64,000 nucleotides of DNA. Source: Silene conica (taxonomy: Eukaryota > Streptophyta > Magnoliopsida > Caryophyllales > Caryophyllaceae). Under the pieces are notes generated by a model. It saw nothing but the letters and a program-made list of their open reading frames with translations. It was not told the DNA's origin and made no database searches. The position numbers and the translations under genes were made by a program. The DNA is taken from assembly GCA_029255685.2 (NCBI GenBank), contig CM055311.2:17568952-17632951 (forward strand). Direction: 5' to 3'. This document shows, one piece after another, positions 44,593 to 56,640 of the stretch; within the stretch, counting starts at the first letter, position 1, and each line of letters begins with the position of its first letter.

Positions 44593-46850
44593 TTACAATT
44601 TCCAACATTTACAATTTCCACACATGTACAATTTCCAACATTTTAAAAAGAGCTCATTTTTTTTTGGTGGAGCAAAACCTCTTAAAGCTACACTTTTATA
44701 CCTTTTCATACCACTTCTCCTATCGTTTAAAAGATTCTTCTCTATTTGCAATATGTCTTTCCTGAAATTTACCACTTCTTCCAAAAGAGACGCTCTTGAG
44801 TCATTGGCATCTGACATCAACAAAATACACATCATCTCAATCCATACAGGGATCCTCTCCGTTTTCTTCTTAATTGATACCAAATCCTTGTCGTGCTTCC
44901 CTTCATATGTGAGCATGTGCAACATGGTAAAGAATCCTGATTCGTAATCGTTCATAGCTTTTGTTTTCCATTCAAAATCAACATTAACAAATTGAAATGT
45001 GTTAATGAGAATCCCTTCTTTTGCTGTTTTCCTTGTATCCAGAAAGTCGGAAAACAATTCAACCTACACCATGTACAAAAACACACACATTACAATAACT
45101 TGTGTAGACAAATACAATAACTGTCTTTTTTAACATTGGAATAACTATGTTTCAAACAATGGAATAAATATGTTTGCCATTACAATAACTGAATTAAGAT
45201 AACTCATTTTTATCTATATAATAACCCATATAAAACTATACAATAACTACTAGAGAGAGTTTGGATTTAGAGAACATACTACAATCTTTGCAAGTTTGTA
45301 GAAATCAGAATTTTTCCAATTTGCATGCAATGTATGGTCCAATACATCAACCGTCTTGTTCATGAAGTTAATGCAAACACAAAAGTAGTGCCTGTCTAAG
45401 GACAACGGGATGAAGACAAGGTGCATGTCGATCTCAGAGTTTACAACTTGTTCAGCTAAATAATAATTCCAAAACTCCATGACCTTGTCTTTCTCACTGT
45501 CATTTGGAGTATGAACCCCATGAGTGGTTTCCAGCATGTCTTCAACAATTCCTTATCACAAATAAAACTGAATTTTCAACACCGGTATTGTATTATGCAA
45601 TACAATAACCAATATAACTTTAAAAAAAAAGAGATGAAGTATAATACTTGGAAACTCTACTTCAATGAATACAATAACAACTATTATGAATTACAATAAA
45701 GGGTATTATGAAAAACAAATACCCCACATAACTTTAGAAAATAGAAATGAAGTATCACAAATGGAAAATTGACTTTATTGAATACAATAACAAGTACTAT
45801 GCATTACAATAATTAACATTATGCAATACAGAAATTCACATTATGCAATGCAATAACAGCTATTATGAATTATCACAAAATGGAAAACTGTCTTAATTGA
45901 ATACAATAACATATATTATGCATTACAATATCATCATTGTAAACTGACTTAATTGAAATCTGACATAATTTTCAACACCGGTTTAATGAAAAAAGCTAAA
46001 ATATATAATAACTGCACAAATAAAAACAACTAATACCATGTGTGTTGTACCAAGGAACATCATCATTGGCGATTCTTTCTCTTTAACCTCCATGTAATTC
46101 AACACAATTGACCATGCTACTATTACCCGTATGTCAGTTTAATCATCAGGTTTTGTTGAGATAACATCAGACCTATCCACAATAGCAGCTCCAGAAGAAA
46201 ACAAAAGCTCACTGCAAAAAAAAGACACACAATCACTAATACCACAACTAGAAAAAGAACCCATAGTTGAAGTGCAACAAAAGAGAAAAAGAACATACTC
46301 ATTTTCAAGTGTGTAATCGTCCAAGAAACAATAGTCAATAACTTGTTTCTTCAGACTTGGTAACCCAGTTGTGAATCTGTTATTAGTCCTCAAAATTTTT
46401 TATACTACAACAATACCTTTGTCTGCCTTCCCACAATTTATTGAGCAGCCAAGACCATCAGAGTTTGCTCTTCTAGAACAATAATTTCATGGACTGAATA
46501 GCAATAAAACTTTTAAGCACAATAAACTGCCTGAAACAATTACAATAACTGCATGATACGATTACGATAACTGTCTGAGACGATTTCAATAACTGTCTGA
46601 GACGATTACAATAACTGTTTGAGACGATTATAAAAACTGAGGCATATATAACACAAACAAAGTGATGCATAAAACAGAAACTCTAAAAAAGGGAAGAATA
46701 AGTGTACCCACATGTTCACTCTTGGACTTGTAGGGGAAATATTGTGCTCCTTCCTTGGGAAAACTATTTTTGAACGTTTAAAATTAGCTCTATTACCAAC
46801 TTCAGGCTCTGTCTTACATACGTTTAGGAGCTATTATCACTGTGGAAGAG
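44593..46850 (-). pseudogene. Ulp1-like (C48 peptidase) gene, copy A
   Basis: In minus sense: a first exon homologous to copy B (46834-46715), with the start codon changed to ATA and 4 extra bases; then a junction at about 46480 to the second protease domain (LPSLKKQVIDYCFLDDYTLE, then LLFSSGAAIVDRSDV). Exons at 45537-45250 carry the catalytic-type His and Asp (LDRHYFCVCI..VDVLDH). Exon 45057-44593 carries NDYESGFFTMLHML, where family members have DCG, so the nucleophile Cys is Ser. Ulp1 proteases remove SUMO from proteins. A premature stop (TAA after KPDD, about 46141) and the lost start argue it is dead. Relative to copy B it lacks about 4.2 kb with the N-terminal domain and first Ulp1 domain. 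Confidence 0.75.
45060..46010 (+). repeat. CAATAACT repeats in copy A introns
   Basis: ACAATAACT-type motifs occur on the + strand between the exons of copy A (45085-45245 and 45580-46010). In gene sense they read AGTTATTGT, as in copy B. Confidence 0.8.
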
Positions 46851-47180
46851 AATAAAATAAATTATCAGAATAACAAATTTATGACAAAGACTAATTTATA
46901 CAACACCCCATGAAGTCAAAGGTAATACAATAATCAAGATGTAATATTACAATAACTACATTGTACACATGAAGTCACTACTGCATACAATAAGACAATC
47001 ATAGAGAATAACTACATCAATAAATTACAATAACTGTGTAACGATAATGCATAATCGACATGTGTAATACAATAACTGCATCAATATATTACAATAACAT
47101 GCGAGGGTTATCAGAGAATGCACACAATCATATAGAATAACCACATCAATATATTACAATAACACACATAGATTATCTTT
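46490..47180 (+). repeat. CAATAACT repeats in copy A 5' region and first intron
   Basis: Motifs such as GATTACAATAACTGTCTGAG at 46500-46630 and ATATTACAATAAC at 46930-47165 lie on either side of the first exon of copy A. They mirror, inverted, those at 53215-53590 and 52990 of copy B. Confidence 0.85.
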
Positions 47181-47400
47181 ATTAAACAACAATACAAACT
47201 AATTTAAAGAAAAAGCACAAGAAAAAACACACCAAAATTCGAAATCAGGTACAAAACTGGAAAAACACAATTAAGAAACCCTAAATTTAAGTGGAAACAA
47301 AATGCAAAGTGACTAATTGAACTACATAATGCAACTAGCTGAATAAATGAGGAAATAAAACACAAGACCACACCAATTTCAAGTAAAACACAACTACATA

Positions 47401-47436
<36 letters not shown>

Positions 47437-47562
47437 GTTTGATTGAAAATCTAAAAAATTCCAGTGATCATCTTCCTAAAAATAATAAAAAAAACCCAAA
47501 AAAATGTCTATTGATTGTTCTAATGTAGATCTTTTCCCCCTCTAGTCGCTGGTTCACCTCAA

Positions 47563-48562
47563 GTGTCAATTGTTGGAGGCAGAATCGGGCCTACGAGTGC
47601 GGATGCGAAGAAATTGAAAAGTATGAGTGCAGTTGTGGGGATTCCACCGTATGATCTGGAGGCACTAGTGCCGGAGCAGGAATGGGAGATTCAGCGAAAG
47701 AAAGGTAAGCAGACTTTACTTCCTATTGAAGAGGAACCTTCATAATTACTTCATTTCACTGCCGATGACATACAGGATGAGTTAGATTACTGGAAACACT
47801 CTGTTTACTGTTTTATTCTTAGGAGCAAATCCTCCAGTCGAAGTAGTAGAAGGATTTATTAGGCGAATTTGGACTAAATTCTCGTTAGATAAGATTTCTT
47901 TTCTTCCTAATGGGGTATTCTTAGTCAGATTCTCCTCTGAAGAAGCAAAAGAAAATGTGTTACAACATGGCCACTTTCTGTTTGACAATAAACCCCTAAT
48001 TGTCCGGCCTTGGCTCCCTGAGGTTGATCTGGTCAAGGAGGACGTTAAGGAGGTTCCGGTGTGGGTTAAATTGAAGCATCTTCCACTAAAATTCTGGGGG
48101 AAAAGTATTCCAAAAATAGCAGGTCTGTTAGGGGATTATGTAAGGTGTGATAAGGCCACAGAGGAAAAAACCATGTTAGGGTATGCCAGGGTGATGATTG
48201 AGGTACCCTTTGGACAGACCCCACCTGAGCATGTGAAGTTTGTTGATGAGAAGGGCAGTGTTTTAACAATTGCAGTGGAATTTGAATGGAAACCCATTCT
48301 CTGTACTAAATGTCAGGGAATTGGTCATGAGGAAGTATTGTGCAGGAAGGATAAGTCAAAAATGGGGGCTCAACTAGGGCCTTCCAAACGCAGGCAGAAA
48401 GAATGGAGAGTTAAAGCTAGACCTGTTCTTGAACCTACTGAACCAGCACATGAGGTGATTGCCACTCCTGTTGAGAGACCCAATGAATTACAGGTTTCTT
48501 GGCAGAGGGATGGTAAGTATCATGTAGCTGATACTCCTAATAAAAAAAAGTTATTAAAATGA
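47563..48562 (+). pseudogene. LINE ORF1 (DUF4283 and zinc knuckle), frameshifted
   Basis: This is the RNA-binding partner protein of plant L1 elements. A first segment (47563-47745, MSIVGGRIGPTSAD) ends in a stop. A second runs through 48562 with the DUF4283 core (IRRIWTKFSLDKISFLPNGV and LFDNKPLIVRPW, then VPVWVKLKHLPLKFW) and a CCHC-type knuckle (CTKCQGIGHEEVLC, about 48300). A basic tail follows (PSKRRQKEWRVKAR). ORF1 packages the LINE RNA with ORF2 protein. The stop and frame change between the segments make it defective. Confidence 0.85.
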
Positions 48563-48694
48563 GCAGGCAGGAAATTGTGGATAAAGGGATGAGTTCAATC
48601 AAGTTTGGAAATGCTTCGTTCTTTGATGTGTTGAATTCAGTGACTCCTACTGTTGGGGTTGGTATAGGTAGTCTGATACCTCCTTCAGGAGGGA

Positions 48695-51600
48695 ATGGAT
48701 AAGTTCGGATTCTGGAATGTTAGGGGAATGAACAATCCAAGTAAACAAAATAATATAAAGTGGTTTCTGCACTATCATAAGCTTGGATTGTTTGGTCTCC
48801 TTGAGACAAAGGTGAAAAGTTTGTCTCTAAATAGTATTAAAAAGAATTTCTGTGATGACTGGTGTATAGCAACTAATAATCATTGCCATAAAGGAGGAAG
48901 GATTTGGATTCTGTGGAACCCCAAGTGCTTTTCCATTCAATTTCTGGAATATAGCTCTCAGTTCATTCATATGATTGTTACTGATTTGCATACTAAGGTG
49001 GACTTCTGTTTGACTATGGTGTATGCTTTGAATGGTGTTCTAGAGAGGAAGCCTTTATGGGACAGACTAGTAGTGTTTAGTAACCATATGACTTTCACCA
49101 TGGGTAGTATGTGGTAACTTTAACACTGTACTAGTGCCCTCAGAAAGGTTGGGAGGTAGTAGCAGTAATGAAGAGATGGATGATTTCAATGCTTGTGTGA
49201 ATCTTTGTGGAATTTCTGATAGTCCTGCAATGGGTTCATTTTTTACCTGGACGAATAAGCATGAGGCGTCATCAAGAGTTTTTAGCAGGCTTGATAGGGT
49301 ACTAATAAATCCTGAGTGGTTGTTCAAAATGCCTAAGATGTATGCTCATTTCTACAATGAAGGTTATTTTGATCATTCCCCATGTATAATTCAAGTGCAT
49401 CTGGATGATCACAAGAAGAGAAGGCATTTCAAGTACTTTAACATGTGAAGTGGAGCTGATGATTTTAAGCAATGTGTGCAGGCTACTTGGAGGAATGACT
49501 ATAGAGGCACAAAAATGTTTCAACTGGTGAGTAAGCTCAAGAACCTGAAAGGTCCTTTAAAGGATTTAAACCATCAGTGTTTTGATGATATTGAGAACAA
49601 TACACAAAGAGCAAGGATGAATCTGGATTATATTCAATCTAAGTTACAAGGTGATTTGATGAACCCAGTTCTGATCCAACAAGAAATTGAGGCCTGTGAG
49701 AGTGTGAGGCAGTTTGAAAAAGCTTGTCATGATTTCTTAGTCCAGAAGTCTAAAGCCAACTGGATGGAAATGGGTGATAGTAACACTAAGTATTTTCACA
49801 GGGTTATTAAGGGAAGACAAGCTAGGAACAAAGTGATGAGCATTGCAGACACTGATGGAAGAATGTGTGAGAGTCCTTTAACCATTCAAGATGTTTTCCT
49901 GAAATTTTATACAGCTTTGTTGGGGACTGATGATAAGGTTATAGCATTAAGTCATTCTGTGGTTAGGATGGGTAAACTCTGTACTGATAATCATCATCAG
50001 TTGTTATCAAGTACAGTGACTGATGCAGAAATAAAGGAAGTCATTTTTTCAATTCCAAAGAATAAAGCAGCAGGTCCTGATGGCTACTCAAGTGCTTTTT
50101 TCATGGATGCGTGGGAGATTGTAGGGAAGGATGTATGTGAAGCAGTCAAGGACTATTTCAGGACTGGTAAGCTCTTAAAGCAGACCAATCATACTCTAAT
50201 CACCTTGATTCCAAAGTGTGAAATGCCACAAAATGTTACACAATTTAGACCCATTTCTTGTTGTAATGTGGTCTATAAGTGTATTTCTAAGCTGTTATGT
50301 AATAGAATGGCTAAAATTCTTCCTCATATCATCAGTGATAATCAGGGAGGGTTTATTAAGGGGAGAAGCATAGTTGAAAACATTTTAATATGCCAGGATA
50401 TTGTCAGATTATACAAGAGAAAAACTGTGTCTCCAAGATTTTTGCTGAAAGTGGACTTGAAGAAAGCGTATGATTCTCTCAATTGGCAGTTCCTTGAGGA
50501 AATGATGACTGCACTCAATTTTCCTGCTCATTTCATCATGTTGGTTATGGAGTGTGTACAAACAGCTTCCTATTCTCTGGTTTTGAATGGTGAGATGTTT
50601 GGATTTTTTAAAGGGAAGAAAGGGTTGAGGCAAGGGGATCCCTTATCCCCATTGCTGTTTACAATTGCTATGGAATACTTGAGTAGGATCTTGGCTTATG
50701 TGACAGCTGAAATGCATTTTATTTACCATCCTCTCTGTAAGGGTGTGAAGCTTACTCATTTAATGTTCGTTGATGATTTATTGCTGTTCAGTAAGGGTGA
50801 TGAGAAGTCTATTATAGTGTTGTTAAGAGCCTTTTCAACATTCTCTTGTGCAACTGGCTTGACCATGAATACCACTAAGACTAATGCTTATTTCAATGGA
50901 GTGGAGAGGGGAGTTAAGGCAGATATACTGAGTGTTTCTGGATGTGTTGAAGGGTCTCTACCTTTCACTTATTTGGGAGTGCCTATTACTGCAGGAAGGA
51001 TGACAAAGGCAGAAGGCAGATTTTAGTAGTCAAAGTGATGGACAGAATAAGGCAGTATGGGAATGGGCATCTTACTTATGCAGCAAGGTTGGTACTGGTT
51101 AACTCAGTGTTAACAACACTCTATTCTTATTGGGCAACAATTTTTATTATATCCAAAGGAGTGTTGCATAGGGTGAATGCCATATGTAGAAATTTTTTAT
51201 GGGATGGGAAGACTGATAGAATGAGAATCCCTACAGTGAGCTGGCAGAAAATTTGCAGTCCTAAGGAAGAGGGAGGTTTGGGTGTCAAAGATAGTGTCAG
51301 TTGGAATATGGCAGCTATAGGAAAGATGGTATGGTGGATTTATGAGAATCCTGAGAGACTATGGGTGAAGTGGGTCAATCATATTTATATGAAAGGGCAG
51401 CCATGGGAACGTTATCAGGTTACTGGTGATGTAAGCTGGGGTTGGAAGGTAGTATGTAGGACTAGGGATGTCCTTGTTGTTGGTTATACGAATGGGCAGT
51501 GGGCTAATGGCACTGGGTACACTGTCAAGGATGGGTATGAATTGTTGAGGCCAAAGTATCAGACTGTGAACTGGCATAAATATGTATGGAATGAATGGAA

Positions 51601-52069
51601 TATTCCTAAGCATAGCTTCCTGGGATGGCTGTGTGTTAGGAATGGCCTTCAAACTAAGCAAAGGTTGGCTGAAATAGGGGTGTGTCAAGATGATTTATGC
51701 TGTATATGTGGGCTTGGCACAGAATCTACGGAGCATTTGTTTCAGAGTTGTCCTTACAGTAGCAGACTACTGGGAGGGATGGCTGGTCTGATGAATATGC
51801 AGGTTCCTGCAGGTACCATACTCAGTAGTATCTGGTATGCGCAAAGGAATATAAATAGAAGGAGAGTGATCATGTGTGCTTTTATGGCTGTTTTTTATCA
51901 AATATGGAGGCAACGGAATACAGCTCGTATGGTGAACAAGCTCTTGAGGCCTGAAGTGGCTCTGGAAATTGTCAGGAAAGAAGTAAAGATGAGAATTCAG
52001 TTGATGAAGCAAAACATTCATGAGGCCAGATTTTATTCCTGGCTAGATGAGCTTTTGCTAATGCATTGA
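48695..52069 (+). pseudogene. LINE ORF2: endonuclease, reverse transcriptase, zf-RVT
   Basis: ORF2 nicks target DNA and reverse-transcribes the LINE RNA there. The order is: AP-type endonuclease (FGFWNVRGMNNPSKQ and GLLETKV, 48695-49117; continued in another frame 49134-49448 with GSFFTWTN and SRLDRVLIN); reverse transcriptase (49476-51026, KAAGPDGYSSAFF and FRPISCCNVVYK, then GGFIKGRSIVENI, LRQGDPLSPLLF and FVDDLLLF, the FVDD being the catalytic pair); then a C-terminal zf-RVT domain (51035-52069, WNEWNIPKHSFLGWLCVRN and CCICGLGTESTEHLFQSC). Breaks at about 49120, 49446 and 51026 make it non-functional, but few lesions in 3.4 kb suggest moderate age. Confidence 0.92.
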
Positions 52070-52162
52070 TGTTTATGTGAAAGAATTGTATGAAGTATGT
52101 AAATGGAATAGATTGTAATAGTGTGAATTTTAATGATAAGCTTACATTTCACCAACAAAAAA

Positions 52163-52667
52163 AAACACAACTACATAAACGAAGATTTTCAAAAAACGAA
52201 AATCAAAGAAGAAAGATAAAAAAAACCCTAAAATTATGTTAAAATAAGAAAAAAAAAAGTACACAGATACTCTAATTAAACTACATAATGAAAAACACTG
52301 CCCAAAATTGAAGAATAACAACAGAAAACACAACAAAAATCAACTTAAATAACATACAAAAAGTAGCGAAAATAGAAGAAAACGAAATGAAAAATTGAAG
52401 AAAAACAATTACCTGAAGACGAACAAAAGAAAACTGAAAAATGACGACGAAGATGAGCAAAGAAATCAACGAAGAAGATGAGCAAGAAGATGGAGGTTTT
52501 GTTGGAGAAGATGGAGGTTTTACTGGAGAATTATGGAGGTTTTACTGGGAAGTTGAAAAAAAGGGAAAAAAGAAGTTAGGGGTGAAATTTTGGTACTAAT
52601 TGTGAGATTTAATCTCAGCCACTAATCTGAACTAAAAATGGATGGTCCAGATTCAAAGGTGTAACTC
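52163..52667. other. Centre of the inverted duplication; MULE-TIR-like sequence
   Basis: 52180-52310 continues the 5' region of copy A. It is the reverse complement of about 52668-52790 of copy B (AGTGTTTTTCATTATGTAGT at 52670 against its complement at about 52300). The ~360 bp between has a repeated GGAGGTTTT(A/G)(C/T)TGG motif (52490-52550) and GAGATTTAATCTCAGCCACT, then AATCTGAACTAAAAATGGAT at 52605-52645. The last two resemble plant MULE terminal repeats. No partner TIR was found on the left. Confidence 0.6.
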
Positions 52668-53031
52668 ACCAGTGTTTTTCATTATGTAGTTCAATTAGAG
52701 TATTTTGTGTACTTTTTTCTTGTTTTAGCATAATTTTAGGGTTTTTTTATCTTCCTTCTTTGATTTTCGTCAATTTTTTAAAAATCTTCATTTATGTAGT
52801 TGTGTTTTACTTAAAATTGGTGTGTAGTTCAATTAGTCACTTTGCATTTTGTTTCCAGTTAAAAATAGGGTTTCTTAATTGTATTTTCCAGATTTTTTAC
52901 CTGTTTTTCGAATTTTGGTGTGTTTTTTCTTGTGCTTTTTCTTTAAATTAGTTTGTATTGTTGTTTAATGAAGATAATGTGTGTGTGTGTGTAATATTGT
53001 AATATATTGATGTGGTTATTCTACAGTGATA
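52668..53031 (+). promoter_or_regulatory. 5' region of Ulp1 gene copy B
   Basis: This T-rich leader is homologous, inverted, to the copy A leader (47170-47402 plus 52163-52310). It includes a (GT)n run at 52979-52992 and an acceptor-like TTCTACAG at 53019-53026, six bases before the ATG at 53032. Together with copy A it would form a divergent head-to-head promoter region. Confidence 0.45.
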
Positions 53032-53214
53032 ATGGCACCTAAACGTAAGACAGAGACTGAAGTTGGTAATAGAGCTGATTTTAAACGTTCAAAAGTAGTT
53101 TTCGTAAGGAAGGGGCACAATATTTCCCCTACAAGTCCAAGATTGAACATGTAAGTACACTTATTCTTCCCTTTTTTAGATTTTCTGTTGATGCATCACT
53201 TTTTTTATTGTTTT

Positions 53215-53595
53215 TCAGACAGTTATTGTAATCGTCTCAGACTGTTATTGTAATCGTCTAAGACTGTTATTGTATTCCCTTTTTTATAATCGTATCAGAC
53301 AGTTATTGTAATCGTCTCAGACTGTTATTGTATTCGTCTCAGACAGTTATATATTGTGCTTAAATTTTTTATTGCTATTCAATGTCCATGAAGTTATTGT
53401 AATGGGTTTAGTCATTTATTTAATGGTTTTTGTAAACAGTTATTTTAATGGTTTGTACACAGTTATTGTATGTATATAAGTTCTGTTATTGTATCTAGTA
53501 GTGACTTCATTTAAATACAGTTATTGTATTATATAAGTTCTGTTATTGTATTATAAAACTCAGTTATTGTATCCAGTAGTGACTTCATGGGGTGT
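53215..53595 (-). repeat. CAATAACT repeats, inverted, in copy B first intron
   Basis: AGTTATTGTAATCGTCT-type motifs every ~22 bp are the reverse complement of the array near copy A exon 1. The block TCTGTTATTGTATCTAGTAG, with GTGACTTCAT, matches the ~56 bp higher-order unit of 44158-44385 in reverse. Confidence 0.9.
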
Positions 53596-55670
53596 TGTTT
53601 TATTTTATGCATCACGGCAGTCGTTGAGATGGGGTTTGGTGGTTTACTGGATTTTTAAGTGGGTTTTTTGCCATTGAGTGTTATACCATTGTTTGTGAAG
53701 CACTTTAATTCAGCTGCTAATTTTTTCGAAGCAAAAGATATTAAATTCCCTATTTGCAAGGCTGATGTTCATGATATTTTTGGGTTGCCATTTGGGGGTG
53801 ATAAGGTTGAGGTTGTTTACAGGGGACATAGTGTATTATCTTCCCAAGAGACATTAAAAGATGAATTTAGGAAGAAGTTTGACGTAAAAGGGTCAAATTA
53901 TGTAACTGTTCCTGCTGTGTTTAGTAAAATAATTGGGATGGGAGATGATGGGGGAGATGAATTTAAGCGATTGTTTGTGCTTTATGCTATGTCAGTTGTT
54001 CTTGCTCCTCCTTCCATTTATTCAATCGTTTTCTCACTCCTTAAGGCGGTGCAAAATGTTGAACGTATCCCCCATTTGGATTGGTGTGGTTACGTTTTTG
54101 AAAAATTAGTTGAGGGTGTGCAACGGTGTAGAGGCGGGTCGCGTACTTTGCGTGGGTGCATACTTGTTGTTATGATAGCATACTTCCATCGGTTGCGTTT
54201 CAAGGATCATTCAATGCCCTCTGAAACTCCTCTTATCAAGCATTGGGATGAGGATTCCTTTCTTACAAGGGGCAAGTTAGAGCTAAAATCTGGTTCTTTA
54301 GGGAATGGGGAATATATCAGCAATGTTTATCCATATGCAAACACTCAAATGCTACAGATCATATATCCTACAAAGGGAGTTCGGTTGTTGACAAACCTGA
54401 ACCTGGAAAGAAGTATCTTGAACTACCCAAAAGTTTTGATACGGATGATGTCATTCGATCAAAAGTTGCTGATGTAAGTTTTGTAATTTACATCAGTTAT
54501 GGTTTTCAAGTAGTATAACAATTATTGTAATGATTTATTATAGTTATTGTTTAACGCTTTTTATTTTTGTTTAGGTTTCTCAATTACATTTTTTGATGAT
54601 GAATTGAGATGTTGAGATATTTCTTCATTTGTACACACAACGAAAAGAAGCAATGGAGAAAGAGTGCGGGTCTTGTTCAGCTGATGATGCTTCTACTTCT
54701 GTGTCGTTGGTTTCCCAAACTCCCGCTTTTTTGAATGATGAGAACTCAATGTTCATGAAGTACTTTGATTTTATTTGCCAAAAAGCTGAGGAAATTAAAA
54801 ATGTGGAAAGTAAGTTGCCATTGTACGAAACGTTTTGCAAAGAGCATGCAACGAGTACAGTGGAAACAAAAGGGGTTGTGGGCAGTGGTGGAGATAAATT
54901 TAAGGTTGTATATTCTCGAAGTAAAAGAAGTTTGTTGACTTATCGTTGGAGGAAGAGAATCAGGAGCGTTTGTGTGAGGAAATAAGTAATGGCGGCAGTC
55001 CCATTAATGATGATGAGGCTGAAGTTGGTGATTTGGGAGATTTGGGAGACTAGGGTGAGGAATGAAGTAATGGGGGCAGTCCCATAAATGATGATTTTGG
55101 AGACTTGGGAGATTTGGATGACGTTATTAAGAAAGTTGTCAATGATAATATTGTTGTGGAAAGAAACCCGGACAGCTCTTTCATAAATTCTTTCCTGCTG
55201 CATTCTGATGTTGTGTCTCAGCATATATTTTTTGGGAAGGACGGTATAGGCTGTGGGTTAGCGTGTGGAGTTCGTGATCCGGATGCAGTGGTGGTCTCTG
55301 AATTCTTGTTTGAGTACAAGGAGCTTTTTGCTCCTATTTTAAGTTTGAGAAAAAATGTGCTTGATTATTGTTTCCTACATGACCATGACTTACGAATGGG
55401 GTAAGCATTCTTTTTGTTTTTCTCTGATTTTTTCGTAGTTTTTACTTTTTTGCGCCGCAATTATTAATGATTTGTTTCAATGTGATAGGGAGGATTTGGT
55501 CTCGTACTCATCTCTCAATATGTTAACTCGAGATGATATTGTTTCAATGTCTACCAAGACTATGATCACATCGAGCATTATCGACTGTTGGTCATTTTTA
55601 CTGAATGACATTATGTTCAAGGCCGAGAAAGAGTTACCTCCGTCCAGAAGATTTTTTTGGACAAGTCATT

Positions 55671-56640
55671 CAGTATGTGTTTCTATTCTGGGGGGTGTTA
55701 TTTTAATTCCTTATTTTTGTTATTGTATTTGCATAATGTTAATTATTGTAATGCACAGTACTTGTTATTGTATTCAGTAAAGTCAGTTTTCCATTTGTGA
55801 TACTTCATTCTATTTTTCAATGTTATTATGTTGGTTTTGTATATCATAATGTTAATTATTGTAATGAATAATACTTGTTATTGTAATGCATAATGTGAAT
55901 TATTGTAATGCATAATACCTGTTATTGTAATGCATAATGTCAATTATTGTAATGCATAATACCTGTTATTGTAATGCATAAATACCTGTTATTGTAATGC
56001 ATAATGTCAATTATTGTAATGCATAATACCTGTTATTGTAATGCATAATACCTGTTATTGTAATGCATAATGTCAAATATTGTAATGCATAATACATGTT
56101 ATTATTGTATACAGTTTTCAATTTGTGATACTTCATTTCTATTTTTTTAAGTTAAGTTGGTTATTGTAAGGCATAATACATGTTATTGTAATTCATAATA
56201 GCTGTTATTGTATTCAATGAAGCAGAGTTTCCAAGTGTGATATTTCATTTTATTTTTTTTAATGTTATGTGGTTATTGTATTGCATAATGTGAATTATTG
56301 TATTTGCATAATGTTAATTATTGTAATGCACAATACTTGTTATTATATTCAGTAAAGTCAGTTTTCCATTTGTGATACTTCATTTTTATTTTCTAAAGTT
56401 ATGTGGTGTATTTGTATTTTCATAATACCTGTTATTGTAATTCATAATAGCTGTTATTGTATTCAGTGAAGTAGAGTTTTCAAGTGTTATACTTCATTTC
56501 TTTTTTTTAAAGTTATGTTGGTTATTGTATTGCATAATGTGAATTATTGTATTGCATAATTTTAATTATTGTAATGCATAATACATGTTATTGTATTCAG
56601 TTAAGCAGGGGGAATAATAATTATTTTAAATTTTTCATAG
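55671..56640 (-). repeat. CAATAACT-family repeat filling copy B intron
   Basis: The whole 970 bp intron is built from TTATTGTAATGCATAATAC and TTATTGTAATGCATAATGT units of ~22 bp, with longer duplicated blocks (CATTTGTGATACTTCATT). Flanking splice sites are CA|GTATGT and CATAG|GATTC. Confidence 0.9.

Larger units (their letters stand above)
47403..52161 (+). mobile_element. L1-type LINE, near full length, 4.76 kb
   Basis: Two ORFs and a 3' A-run are flanked by the 18 bp target duplication AAAACACAACTACATAAA (47385-47402 and 52162-52179). The 5' end begins with a (TAA)n tract (47401-47433). It is inserted in the 5' region of copy A of the Ulp1 gene, in the opposite orientation to that gene. 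The uninterrupted target sequence is present, inverted, in copy B at about 52788-52815. Confidence 0.92.
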
